Shown here piece by piece: positions 1 to 7,701 of a stretch of 64,000 nt of DNA; positions within the stretch are counted from its first letter, which is position 1; every line of letters begins with the position of its first letter. The position numbers and the translations under genes are program-made. The DNA is from Pedobacter frigiditerrae (GTDB lineage: Bacteria; Bacteroidota; Bacteroidia; Sphingobacteriales; Sphingobacteriaceae): the NCBI RefSeq assembly GCF_032678705.1, contig NZ_JAVTSS010000001.1, positions 1,116,001 through 1,180,000 on the forward strand, given 5' to 3'. The notes beneath the pieces are model-generated. The model saw only the letters and a program-made list of their open reading frames with translations. It did no database searches and had not been told where the DNA came from.

Positions 1-168
1 GTGTAATGCTGGAAGATAAGCTTGCCTTAAATAAGTATCAACTTTTTCTTCTTGTTGAACTGTTTTTAGGTGATATACTTTTAGCTGATAAAAATCTTTT
101 TGTGCAGCTGAAGATTGCAAAGTTAAAAGGCTAAAAAAGGAGATAAACACTAGATATATTTTAAACAT
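1..168 (-). CDS. NIPSNAP family protein, N-terminal fragment
   Basis: The first 56 codons of a minus-strand gene run off the left edge. Residues 1-22 form a typical signal peptide ending in a Sec cleavage-like SSAAQ. The mature part begins with a KDFYQLKVYH strand followed by a helix with paired acidic and basic residues and LPALH, which is how exported NIPSNAP proteins of Bacteroidota begin. NIPSNAP proteins have a dimeric ferredoxin-like alpha/beta fold; their bacterial function is not established. The ATG at 166-168 is the only good start. The assignment rests on a short stretch, so it is moderately sure. Confidence 0.65.
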   Translation of the reverse strand, partial: MFKIYLVFISFFSLLTLQSSAAQKDFYQLKVYHLKTVQQEEKVDTYLRQAYLPALH

Positions 169-266
169 TTCTTATAATCTGGTTGTTGAAATTGATGAGT
201 TTTAAAGATAGTTATTTAGATTAAAAATTATAAGTCTCAATTGTGACTTTTAAAATACAGACAAAA

Positions 267-297
267 TTGTTAGCTATAATAACACATCGTAACTTTA
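267..297 (+). promoter_or_regulatory. Probable msrA promoter
   Basis: TTG at 267-269 and TAACTTTA at 290-297 are 20 bases apart, close to the Bacteroidota pattern TTTG-N19/21-TAnnTTTG, with the last G of the -7 box missing. The msrA ATG lies 20 bases downstream. This is a motif match only. Confidence 0.4.
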
Positions 298-317
298 TAT
301 CATAAAAGAAAATAGAT

Positions 318-809
318 ATGAATACGGAGAAAGCAGTTTTAGCAGGCGGTTGTTTTTGGGGAGTTGAAGAACTTTTTCGTCATTATCCAGGTGTGATTTC
401 AACTGTGGTTGGTTATACTGGTGGCGATGTTCCTAATGCGACTTATAGAAATCATGGTACGCATGCAGAAGGAATTGAAATTACATTCGACCCAGAAAAA
501 TTAAGCTACCGTAAATTGCTTGAATATTTCTTCCAAATTCACAATCCAACCACCAGAAATAGACAAGGGAACGATATTGGTACTTCTTATCGCTCTGCTA
601 TATTTTATGTAAATGATGCTCAAAAGGAAACAGCAAATGCATTAATCGAAGAAATGGATGCTTCTGGTGTATGGCCAGGTAAAATTGTAACAGAAGTTGT
701 TCCAGAAACTGATTTTTGGAGTGCCGAAGAAGAGCATCAAGATTATTTACAGAAAAATCCTTATGGTTATACTTGCCATTTCGAAAGACCAGAATGGAAG
801 TTGAGTTAA
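318..809 (+). CDS. msrA: Peptide-methionine (S)-S-oxide reductase MsrA
   Basis: Reduces the S-epimer of methionine sulfoxide in proteins and in free form, using thioredoxin. The catalytic GCFWG motif lies at residues 11-15 with Cys12 as the nucleophile. The family segment [11 protein letters not shown] follows at 49-59, and the [18 protein letters not shown] block (77-93) is characteristic of MsrA. Cys153 near the C-terminus is the only other cysteine and could act as resolving cysteine. At 163 residues it is a standard single-domain enzyme with no signal peptide and no MsrB fusion, so it should be cytosolic. It stands alone in its transcription unit. Its proximity to an exported superoxide dismutase at 3129-3851 fits an oxidative-stress theme, but that is inference. 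Confidence 0.97.
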   Translation: MNTEKAVLAGGCFWGVEELFRHYPGVISTVVGYTGGDVPNATYRNHGTHAEGIEITFDPEKLSYRKLLEYFFQIHNPTTRNRQGNDIGTSYRSAIFYVNDAQKETANALIEEMDASGVWPGKIVTEVVPETDFWSAEEEHQDYLQKNPYGYTCHFERPEWKLS

Positions 810-874
810 GCTATTGTGAATCAGCTGCTTTTAATTTAAATTAATTTTATAGCGCAAGGCTTCTGCTAAATAAG

Positions 875-1115
875 GCGTAAGTTCCCGTCTTTCGCTTTTA
901 CGCTTCGCATTCCCGAAGAATCGGGACAGGCAGTCGTTCCTCCTTGCTGCAGGGTAACGCTGCAACCCCTAAGAAGCAAAAGCAGTCTTTCAATTTTTGG
1001 AGATTGTACAGTGTACAAACTTTGTTGTTAAACCCGACAGTAGCGTTAGCCCGAATCCCGATTTTTCATCGGGAGAGGCTTTAGCGAATGGCGGGACTGA
1101 AGTCTCCCACATTGC
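875..1115. repeat. GC-rich intergenic palindromic repeats
   Basis: The 348 bases between msrA and the next gene contain no credible ORF. They hold GC-rich hairpins unlike the AT-rich surroundings: CCCGA-agaa-TCGGG near 913-926, and CCCGATTTTTCATCGGG near 1056-1072. A core CCGATTTTTCATCGG also occurs near 9930-9944. These look like dispersed REP-type intergenic repeats rather than a gene-specific terminator. Confidence 0.6.
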
Positions 1116-1157
1116 AACTGCCGTTCATTTTCAAATCCATCTTTTTAGCTTTAAAAA

Positions 1158-1919
1158 CTAACTTACATTGCCAATACTCAAAATTTGTGCTTTGTAAGTA
1201 TTGGGAAGTAGCAAGTTCCTGAAAAAAGTATTGAGCTTAAAAAATCGGCTTGTTTTGTAAATTGTTAAAATAGAAGATACGCCTTTTCCTTTACCCAATT
1301 TGAGCAAGTGATTAACTTCTTTCGGCACCAAAACAGCTTGAATTTTTTTCATCAGGTTATACCTTAAAAAACCTAGATGTTTTAAATATTGTTGGTAAAG
1401 GTCTTTCGAAAATTTACCATAGGCTAGGTTTTCCATTAGCTGTGAGCTATGCATGATTGTCCATTCATTGTAATTAGTAGGTAGCCCACCAATTTTCATT
1501 CTCTGACCAACACGGTTAAACGTATCAAATATCTCTTCTTTTTCTAAGTCGGTCAATTCTCTCTCTAACATTTCAAAAGAACGGATAGAATAGTCAATCA
1601 ACATAAATAATACGTCCCTATAAGCCCAATCAGGTATTTTAGTATTTCTGGCCGCTTCTACATTTTGGTGAATGGCTGTAATTTGGTCTATAGCTGCATT
1701 TGCTTTATCTGTAGTTGCAAACACAATTTTTTGTGCATAAGCTACCGTAGAAAACAACCTGCCTAATGGGTCTTTCGGCAATTTACCTGTAAAATATAGC
1801 CAGTCGACCGCTTTATTTAAGCTAAATTCAGCTGCTGCTCCAGCAAAAATAAACAGTATGGTATCTGTGTTGCCCCAGATTTTTTTCACTATCGAATCTT
1901 CTTTTACAAAATCACTCAT
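1158..1919 (-). CDS. MpaB-like oxygenase (DUF2236 family)
   Basis: The 253-residue product resembles the DUF2236/MpaB catalytic family, which includes fungal MpaB and the haem-dependent latex-clearing (rubber) oxygenases. The recognisable part is the N-terminal core FAGAAAEFSLNKAVDW, followed by a GRLFST-YAQKIVFA segment (about 53-68) and a helical middle with an NEWTIMHSSQL stretch (about 151-161) matching the family's conserved helices. There is no signal peptide. The substrate cannot be read from sequence, and family members use histidine-liganded haem, which I cannot confirm here. The gene is last in a three-gene minus-strand unit; its ATG lies 1 base from the stop of the DUF2809 gene, so coupled expression is likely. 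Confidence 0.7.
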   Translation of the reverse strand: MSDFVKEDSIVKKIWGNTDTILFIFAGAAAEFSLNKAVDWLYFTGKLPKDPLGRLFSTVAYAQKIVFATTDKANAAIDQITAIHQNVEAARNTKIPDWAYRDVLFMLIDYSIRSFEMLERELTDLEKEEIFDTFNRVGQRMKIGGLPTNYNEWTIMHSSQLMENLAYGKFSKDLYQQYLKHLGFLRYNLMKKIQAVLVPKEVNHLLKLGKGKGVSSILTIYKTSRFFKLNTFFRNLLLPNTYKAQILSIGNVS

Positions 1920-1920
1920 C

Positions 1921-2328
1921 TTAATATGTTTTTAATTCGTTTTCGGTTTGGTGCTGCCTTCTCAACAATTCAACAATAGCTACGAAACAAACGCCTAAGG
2001 TGTACATCAGCATATCCACCCAAGAAAAAGATGTTCCAATTAATGTGTTTGCAAGAGGTATATGTTGTAAGCCAATGAGTTCTACAAAACGGAGATATTG
2101 AAGGATTTCTACTAAATAGCTAAACATTAAAACCCAAAATAATGTTGGACTAACCTTTGCATTGAAAAAACTCTTTACTAAACAATAAAGTAAAATTACG
2201 ACGAGAAAATCGCCAAAATAGGCCCTAATCCAATTATCTTTTATAAAAAAGCCAATAATTATTTCAACTCCCAATAAGAGTGAGAATCCTATAAAATAGG
2301 AGAGGTTAAACGTAAATTTCATAGTCAT
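1921..2328 (-). CDS. DUF2809 family membrane protein
   Basis: A 135-residue, very hydrophobic protein with about four membrane helices (about 9-28, 36-54, 61-78, 102-121). The signature is the GDFLVVILLYCLVKSFF block after the first helix, then EILQYLRFVELIGL, and the closing TSFSWVDMLMYTLG motif, which together fit DUF2809. The family has no known function. The gene overlaps the upstream membrane protein gene by 23 bases and abuts the oxygenase gene, so the three are almost certainly co-transcribed. MKFTF at residue 3 is an equally possible start. Confidence 0.75.
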   Translation of the reverse strand: MTMKFTFNLSYFIGFSLLLGVEIIIGFFIKDNWIRAYFGDFLVVILLYCLVKSFFNAKVSPTLFWVLMFSYLVEILQYLRFVELIGLQHIPLANTLIGTSFSWVDMLMYTLGVCFVAIVELLRRQHQTENELKTY

Positions 2329-2806
2329 TTAATTTTTCAAGTTTCTTAATATTTAAAAGGCATAAACCCAGAGGGATGATTGCTATTACGCCAAAAGAAC
2401 AATCAATCATTTGCCAGAAGAAAGGTATTTGTCTAATGTGTCCAGCAATAAAGGCCAATGGAATAATAGAAACGCAACAAATAATTCCAAATTGAATTAC
2501 CCACTTATTTTTGATTGGGTTTTTTAATGGCCCTATAAAAAGTATAGCTAGCATTACGTGAGCAAAAGCAAGCCAATCCGTTCCATAACTTAAATAGGGG
2601 TAGTTATGATTGGTGTTTTTCACGGCAGTATAGACATTTTGTATCCATTGTTGCAATGCCAGTGGTAGATTATCAATGTGATTAACCAAACAAGCCAGTT
2701 CAGTTTCTATAGGGAATGCAGTTATTCCACTGAGGGCTAAACCAATTATAATGATGATTATATAGGTTTTTAGTTTTCGCCTTATGCTTTTTTCTGTAGT
2801 TTTCAT
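2306..2806 (-). CDS. Uncharacterised four-helix membrane protein
   Basis: A 166-residue protein I cannot assign to a named family. It starts with a basic stretch (KSIRRKLK) and has membrane segments at about 13-31, 78-93, 104-123 and 129-150. Between the first two is a loop of about 45 residues with two cysteine-free aromatic patches (NYPYLSYGTDW). The gene is first in a minus-strand trio with DUF2809 and an MpaB-like oxygenase and overlaps the DUF2809 gene by 23 bases in another frame, so translation of the two is probably coupled. A small membrane partner for the oxygenase or for DUF2809 is possible; no function can be read from the sequence. Confidence 0.75.
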   Translation of the reverse strand: MKTTEKSIRRKLKTYIIIIIIGLALSGITAFPIETELACLVNHIDNLPLALQQWIQNVYTAVKNTNHNYPYLSYGTDWLAFAHVMLAILFIGPLKNPIKNKWVIQFGIICCVSIIPLAFIAGHIRQIPFFWQMIDCSFGVIAIIPLGLCLLNIKKLEKLNDYEIYV

Positions 2807-2884
2807 TGGTTATTAAAAGTACTTTGTAATACAAAGTAAATATAAATATTTCACCAATCCAAATATTAAATTAAAAACCTGAGC

Positions 2885-3080
2885 TGTAGGGGCAGGGTTT
2901 ACCTGCCCGAGTGTTTAGAATTTCATTTTTTTGAAAAGAAAAAACCTCATGGAAAGTTGAGCTTTCCTGAGGTAAGAATTTTGAATTATAGAGGCTGGGT
3001 TTACTTCTGCCAAATTTATTTTGTATAATGTTTTAAGGGCAACCGCAAGGGATTGCCCCTACAAATTATCTTCATCCGTG
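2885..3080. repeat. Intergenic hairpins, including a GGGGCAGGGTTTACCTGCCC-type repeat
   Basis: Most of the 322-base gap between the membrane protein and the superoxide dismutase gene is non-coding. It includes GGGCAGG-gttta-CCTGCCC at 2891-2909 and a second repeat, GGGCAACCGC-aaggga-TTGCCCCT, at about 3038-3060. Both are GC-rich palindromes of the type scattered across Bacteroidota intergenic DNA. No ORF is apparent. Confidence 0.5.
2934..2973 (-). terminator. Rho-independent terminator, probably for the sod gene
   Basis: On the minus strand ACCTCA-GGAAAG pairs with CTTTCC-TGAGGT across a 5-base loop, with one bulged base, followed by TTTTTCTTTT. It lies about 155 bases beyond the stop of the superoxide dismutase gene. 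Confidence 0.65.
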
Positions 3081-3128
3081 GTCTGTGGCACACAGAACAC
3101 TCGTGCAAGAATTTGAAAGGATAACAAT

Positions 3129-3851
3129 CTACAACATTCGCTGCGCTACTTTTTCCCAGTTCACAATATCCCACCATGCATTAATGTAATCTGCTCTTTT
3201 ATTTTGATATTTAAGGTAATAAGCGTGTTCCCAAACATCTAAGGCAAGTAGGGGTGTTCCTCTAAAAAGCACGTTATCCATTAACGGATTATCTTGATTA
3301 GGAGTAGAACCTATCTTTAATTTTCCATCTTCAACAGTTAGCCAAGCCCATCCAGAACCAAATTGGCCCAAAGCAGCTTTACCAAATTCATCTTTTAAAT
3401 TAGCTAGAGAACCGAACGATTTATCTATGGCTGCTTTTAATTTTCCAGTTGGTTTTGTTGCTGGTCCTGGATGCATACATTCCCAAAAGAAGTTATGATT
3501 CCACACGCCACCAGCGTTATTTCTAGCTTTAGCTGATAATTTTGAAGCATAGGAGAAAAACTCCAACTCATTTTTATAAGTCAAATTTTCAGCCTTGATG
3601 GCATCATTCACATTTTTAACATACGTAGCGTGATGTTTGGTATAATGAATTTCCATTGTCATCGCATCTATTGCAGGCTCTAAAGCATTATAGGCATAGG
3701 GCAAAGGAATTTGTGAAAATGCAAATGCTCCAGCATTCTCTTTATCAAGCGCAAAAACATCCAGTGATGAACCAACCAAACTTGCAAAAGTAACTGCACC
3801 TGCTGCTTTGATTGATAAGTCTATAAATTTTCTTCTTTTTATGGGTTCCAT
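3129..3851 (-). CDS. Exported superoxide dismutase, Mn/Fe family (Mn-type features)
   Basis: Converts superoxide to oxygen and peroxide. Metal ligands are visible by comparison with the family: His69 (MEIHYTKHH), His119 (WNHNFFW), Asp205 and His209 (DVWEHAYY). The NNAGG before the second ligand (Gly where Fe-type enzymes have Gln) and the Gln in TPNQDNPLM are Mn-type or cambialistic markers. Unlike the usual cytosolic enzyme of about 200 residues, this one has about 45 extra N-terminal residues: KRRKF, then a hydrophobic alanine-rich stretch, which looks like a twin-arginine (Tat) signal. It should therefore act in the periplasm, folded and metal-loaded before export. The gene sits downstream of a secreted ankyrin gene on the same strand but is separated from it by a strong terminator. 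Confidence 0.93.
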   Translation of the reverse strand: MEPIKRRKFIDLSIKAAGAVTFASLVGSSLDVFALDKENAGAFAFSQIPLPYAYNALEPAIDAMTMEIHYTKHHATYVKNVNDAIKAENLTYKNELEFFSYASKLSAKARNNAGGVWNHNFFWECMHPGPATKPTGKLKAAIDKSFGSLANLKDEFGKAALGQFGSGWAWLTVEDGKLKIGSTPNQDNPLMDNVLFRGTPLLALDVWEHAYYLKYQNKRADYINAWWDIVNWEKVAQRML

Positions 3852-3891
3852 AATTTTAGGGATTAACTAGACAGAGATTAAAGGACAAAAA

Positions 3892-3934
3892 AAAACACCC
3901 TTAATTTGTTAATAAACAATAAAAAGGGTGTTTT
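3892..3934 (-). terminator. Strong terminator after ankyrin gene 1
   Basis: AAAACACCCTT at 3892-3902 pairs with AAGGGTGTTTT at 3924-3934, with a small inner stem (ttgtt/aacaa). Read on the minus strand the hairpin runs into nine T residues. It separates the ankyrin gene ending at 3956 from the sod gene starting at 3851. Confidence 0.85.
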
Positions 3935-3955
3935 GGTTTAATATTTATTAGCTGA

Positions 3956-5449
3956 TTATTTCAAGAAATCAATCGCTATTTTGTTTTTAGAAAGATATTC
4001 GTTTTCCTTAGCAAGGTCAAAAGCTGTTTCTTTAAACTCTGTAGTAGCATCTTTTTTTGCTCCAAGAGAAATCAAATATTTCATTACGCTATCATCCTTT
4101 GCGGTCATTGCAGCTTTGTGTAACGCAGTAATTCCTTCTTTATTTTTTGCGTTTACATCAGCCTTAAAGCTTTCTATGCGTTTAAGTAAAGTAAAGTCTT
4201 CTTTAGCTAACACAAGGTGATATAAAGTATTGCCGTTTTTCTGGGCTTTAGCAAAGTCAACACCTTTATCTTGCAATAACTTAAGTTTAGCTTCAAAAAG
4301 TTCAGTTCCTCTTTGTGGATTGTAACCTTGAATTAAGTAAGCAACTAAATTATCGCCAGCAGCATCAACTACATTAATATCAGCACCTTTTGAAAGTAAA
4401 AGTGAGACTGCATCTGCTGTATTGCCACGAACAGCCATTGTAAGTGCAGTTTCTCCTTTAACATTAGCTTGATTGATGTTTTTAACTAACGTACTTAAGT
4501 AAGTAAGTAATTGTAAGTCTGTATTAGATGCAGCAGCATTAATAATTGGCGTATTACCGTCTTTATCTGCTTTATTGATATCTACACCTTTAGAAATGAA
4601 ATATTTAATGATTTCTTCTTGTTTTGGTTTTCTAGCAATACTGTGCAATACGTTTTCACCATTTGGCCCGATTACAGCAGGGTTAATTTTTAAGCTTTCT
4701 AAGTATTGGAATAACTCTAATGTGTTTGCTGTTGCACCTCTACCACCTTGTGTAGCCATTAACATGGCATTATCATTAAACTTAACACCTTTTGAAACTA
4801 GTGTTTTCAATAATTCAATGTTTCCTGCTCTTGCGGCATAATTAAATGCAGTATTGCCTTTAGCATCAACACTGTTTAAGCTTAAGCCTTTAGCAACAAA
4901 ATAATCAACCAACGTAAAATCTTTTGCAGATGGGATAGTTAACAATAATGCATTTGCACCTTGACTGCTTAAATCCTTCTTTAAGTCAGCGCCATTAGCA
5001 ATTAATAAGTCGTAAACTTTTGTATTTTGTTGTCCGCCAGATGCGGCAAAATTAAGTGGAGTTGAGCCATTACTATCTTTAATAGTCAGTTTCGCACCTT
5101 TACTTAATAGATATTCCATCAATTCTACATTTCCTCTGCTTGCACTCCAAAAAATATAAGTTCTACCATCATGAGTTAATTTATTTACATCGTTACCTGG
5201 TTGAGTAAGTAAAAACTTGATTGATTCATTAGTCGCTCCAGCGTTAATTGCCATCACAACAGCATCAAAGCTATTTGAATTAAGTTCTGATGGGCTATTA
5301 CCTTTTGCTATTTCTGCCTTAACTTGGTCAACAGTAGGATTAGTTCTCCAAAATGCTTGGTCAAGAAATACATTTTTTTGAGCCATAACAGTAACGGAAA
5401 CAAGTGTTAAAATGGCAACAAGTGAAGTTTTAATTTTTAAATAGGTCAT
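3956..5449 (-). CDS. Secreted ankyrin repeat protein 1
   Basis: A 497-residue protein with a Sec signal peptide (about 1-24, ending VMAQ) followed by roughly eleven ankyrin repeats to the C-terminus. Typical repeats are DGRTYIFWSASRGNVELMEYLLSKGA (about 95-120), KGETALTMAVRGNTADAVSLLLSKGADIN, and EGITALHKAAM near residue 440. Ankyrin repeats bind proteins and have no catalytic activity of their own. A periplasmic ankyrin protein, AnkB of Pseudomonas aeruginosa, supports catalase KatB, so a role near the exported superoxide dismutase downstream is conceivable. It is a clear paralogue of the protein encoded divergently at 5721-7190, aligned over the whole length. The promoter has a Fur-box-like element shared with that gene. 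Confidence 0.93.
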   Translation of the reverse strand: MTYLKIKTSLVAILTLVSVTVMAQKNVFLDQAFWRTNPTVDQVKAEIAKGNSPSELNSNSFDAVVMAINAGATNESIKFLLTQPGNDVNKLTHDGRTYIFWSASRGNVELMEYLLSKGAKLTIKDSNGSTPLNFAASGGQQNTKVYDLLIANGADLKKDLSSQGANALLLTIPSAKDFTLVDYFVAKGLSLNSVDAKGNTAFNYAARAGNIELLKTLVSKGVKFNDNAMLMATQGGRGATANTLELFQYLESLKINPAVIGPNGENVLHSIARKPKQEEIIKYFISKGVDINKADKDGNTPIINAAASNTDLQLLTYLSTLVKNINQANVKGETALTMAVRGNTADAVSLLLSKGADINVVDAAGDNLVAYLIQGYNPQRGTELFEAKLKLLQDKGVDFAKAQKNGNTLYHLVLAKEDFTLLKRIESFKADVNAKNKEGITALHKAAMTAKDDSVMKYLISLGAKKDATTEFKETAFDLAKENEYLSKNKIAIDFLK

Positions 5450-5488
5450 AATTTATAAGAATGTAGGGGCTATGTTTAATTTGTTCGG

Positions 5489-5520
5489 TAAAATTAACAA
5501 GAATCAGTCTAAATAAAAAT
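5489..5520 (-). promoter_or_regulatory. Fur-box-like promoter element of ankyrin gene 1
   Basis: Read on the minus strand, TTATTTAGACTGATTCTT lies about 45-65 bases before the start codon and is followed by TAATTTTA (plus-strand 5489-5496), a near match to the -7 box. A 31-base stretch here matches 26 of 31 positions of the element at 5645-5675, in inverted orientation. The core resembles the palindrome ATTTAGAATTATTCTAAAT that I recall as a Fur box in flavobacteria; identifying Fur as the regulator is inference. Confidence 0.55.
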
Positions 5521-5644
5521 TAAATTTGATGACTATTTTTGTAGTAGCTGTAAACGTAAGAGTAGGTGAAGATAAAATTCTTCATTTTTTAATAGCTGGA
5601 GGGCTTTATTCCTGCAAATAGTTACAAAGTTTTTCTGCAAAACA

Positions 5645-5676
5645 ATTCTTATTTAGACTAATTCTTATTAGATTTG
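5645..5676 (+). promoter_or_regulatory. Fur-box-like promoter element of the ankyrin 2 operon
   Basis: TTATTTAGACTAATTCTT is followed at once by TAGATTTG (5669-5676), an exact TAnnTTTG -7 box, 44 bases before the ATG. Fifteen of nineteen positions agree with the flavobacterial Fur-box palindrome as I remember it. A repressor bound here would block the promoter. The mirrored copy at 5490-5520 suggests both divergent ankyrin genes answer to one regulator. Confidence 0.6.
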
Positions 5677-5720
5677 TGGCAGAATTAGATAGTTAAGCAA
5701 TAGCAGAGAAATCAATACTA

Positions 5721-7190
5721 ATGAAAACATTCATAATAACATTTTTAATGTTTGGCTCCATTTGTGTATTTGGACAGAAGAATGTTTTCCATAACCCTAT
5801 ATTTTGGGAAGGTAAACCAAGTATTGAACAGCTTAAGATGGAGATTGCTAAAGGAAGCAGCGCAACTGAAGCTGGTCCTTATGGAGCTGATGCTGTAGTT
5901 TATGCCATTAATGCAAATGCTACAATGGAAACAATTCAATTTATGTTAAGTCAAAAAGGAAATGACATTAACAAAATTGTTTCTAATGGACGTACTTATT
6001 TGTACTCTGCAGCAAGCAATGCGAATATCGAGCTAATGGAATATTTGATTAGTAAGGGAGCTAAAACCAATTTAAAAGATAATTTTGGTTACACTGTTTT
6101 ATCTTATTCAGCAGCTATCGGGCAGACTAATACAAAAGTATATGATGTTTGTATTAGAGTGGGTGCTGATGTAGTAAATGAAAAAGTTAGTGGTGCTAAC
6201 GCTTTATTGTTACTAGCTCCTCGTGATAAGGATTTTTCATTAATTAGTTATTTCATCAATAAAGGTATTGATGTTAAAAGTACTGATTCACTTGGTAAAA
6301 CTGCTTTTGATTATGCCGTAAAAGGAGGTCATATAGAAGTTTTAAAAGCGCTAATTGCCAAAGGAGTTAAATTTGATAAAGATGCTATTCTTGCTGCAAG
6401 CATTGGTACTTACGGAAGTGATGGTGCTAGTCTGGAACTTTACAAATATTTAATTAGCCTAAACTTAAGTCCTAATGTAATAGCTGCCTCAGGTGAAAAT
6501 GTATTGCATTATCTGATTAGAAAGCCAAACCAGTTGGATGTTGTCAATTACTTTATAGAAAAAGGGGTTGATGTAAATAAAACCAATAACGATGGCATGA
6601 CGCCATTAATGTATGCAACAAGTACAAATAATGATATAGCAACCATAACAAGGTTGATTGGTTTATCTGCAAATATTAATCAAACGGATAAAAAAGGTAC
6701 AACGGCATTGGCTTACGCTGTGCGTAGAAACACGTCAGAAATAGTTAAATTATTGATAGATAAAGGTGCTGATATTACAACCGTTGATGCAGAAGGATAT
6801 AATTTAGCTTATTACCTCATCCCAACCTTTGCTCAAAATCCAAAAGCTTTTGATGTTAAATTAAAACTATTAGAAGACAAGGGGTTTGATATTGCAGCGA
6901 CTCAAAAAAATGGCAGTTCTCTTTATCATTTAATACTGGTTAAAAATGGATTAGCCTTATTAAAACGTGTTGAGAGATACAAAGTGAATGTTAATGCCAA
7001 AAATAAAGAAGGCTTAACCGCATTGCATAAAGCCGCAATGGTGGCGGAGGATGACACAGTGCTAAAATATCTTATTTCAATTGGAGCTAAAAAAGAATTA
7101 ACCACTGCATTTAATGAAACTGCATATAATCTTGCTAAAGAAAATGAATTTTTAACTAAACAGCATATATCCATAGATTTTTTAAAATAA
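5721..7190 (+). CDS. Secreted ankyrin repeat protein 2
   Basis: A 489-residue paralogue of the protein encoded at 3956-5449, with the same layout: signal peptide (about 1-19, ending VFGQ), a QKNVFHNPIFWEGKPS lead-in mirrored by QKNVFLDQAFWRTNPT in the paralogue, and about eleven ankyrin repeats to the end. The C-terminal LNAKNKEGLTALHKAAM-type repeat is the most conserved. It leads an operon: the DUF2271 gene begins 4 bases after its stop and the transmembrane reductase gene follows. That arrangement suggests it is a periplasmic protein partner of the flavin electron-transfer chain. There is no lipobox, so it is presumably soluble. Function beyond protein binding is unknown. Confidence 0.93.
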   Translation: MKTFIITFLMFGSICVFGQKNVFHNPIFWEGKPSIEQLKMEIAKGSSATEAGPYGADAVVYAINANATMETIQFMLSQKGNDINKIVSNGRTYLYSAASNANIELMEYLISKGAKTNLKDNFGYTVLSYSAAIGQTNTKVYDVCIRVGADVVNEKVSGANALLLLAPRDKDFSLISYFINKGIDVKSTDSLGKTAFDYAVKGGHIEVLKALIAKGVKFDKDAILAASIGTYGSDGASLELYKYLISLNLSPNVIAASGENVLHYLIRKPNQLDVVNYFIEKGVDVNKTNNDGMTPLMYATSTNNDIATITRLIGLSANINQTDKKGTTALAYAVRRNTSEIVKLLIDKGADITTVDAEGYNLAYYLIPTFAQNPKAFDVKLKLLEDKGFDIAATQKNGSSLYHLILVKNGLALLKRVERYKVNVNAKNKEGLTALHKAAMVAEDDTVLKYLISIGAKKELTTAFNETAYNLAKENEFLTKQHISIDFLK

Positions 7191-7194
7191 TATA

Positions 7195-7686
7195 ATGAAT
7201 AACTTCACTAGAACACTTTTGGCAATCGCCCTTATTTTCACAATTCCTTTTACTTCATTAGCTCAAAAACCAGGCGTTACTAAATATAAATGTATGGTTC
7301 AGATGACAAATTACGTTGGTGAAGATGCTTATGTTGTTGTGTCATTAATTAATCCTAAAGGATTGTATGAGAAAACTTTATATGTAATGGGACCTGATAA
7401 AAAATGGTATACTCATATTAAAGAATGGAATAAATTTAACTCAAAAAAACCAGCAAATATTAGTGCTATTACTGGTGCTTCTGTAGCTGGAGGCGATCGT
7501 AGTGTGACTACTTTCGAAATAGAAGATTCTAAATTAAATGCGGGTTATAAATTGCGTTTTGAAACAGCAGTTGAAGACAAACAATACTATGCAAAAGATA
7601 TTGAAGTTCCTTTAACTACAGAAGGTGTTTCAACCAAAACAGAAGGCACAAATTATATCCGTTACGTAAGGTTTAGCCAAAACTAA
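7195..7686 (+). CDS. DUF2271 protein, predicted flavinylated periplasmic electron carrier
   Basis: The 163-residue product has a signal peptide (about 1-24, ending SLAQ) and one DUF2271 domain. Family hallmarks are the WYTHIKEW segment at 71-78 and AITGASVAGG at 91-100. The TGAS at 93-96 corresponds to the S/T-G-A-T/S motif where ApbE attaches FMN through a phosphoester bond, with Ser96 as the expected acceptor. Comparative work on ApbE gene clusters identified DUF2271 as an ApbE substrate. The gene lies 4 bases after the ankyrin 2 gene and 15 bases before the PepSY reductase gene, and apbE lies just beyond. I infer that it takes electrons from the membrane reductase and passes them to a periplasmic acceptor. 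Confidence 0.85.
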   Translation: MNNFTRTLLAIALIFTIPFTSLAQKPGVTKYKCMVQMTNYVGEDAYVVVSLINPKGLYEKTLYVMGPDKKWYTHIKEWNKFNSKKPANISAITGASVAGGDRSVTTFEIEDSKLNAGYKLRFETAVEDKQYYAKDIEVPLTTEGVSTKTEGTNYIRYVRFSQN

Positions 7687-7701
7687 GATACATCTATCTA
7701 T

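Noticed and set aside
3981..4841. Plus-strand ORFs of 79 and 88 codons within ankyrin gene 1
   Set aside because: They are antisense shadows of a repeat protein; the translations have no start context, no signal and no family features.
5450..5720. The inverted 31-base match between the ankyrin genes as transposon ends
   Set aside because: The matches overlap both promoters, lie at equal distance from each start codon and contain the -7 boxes, so a duplicated promoter is the simpler reading.
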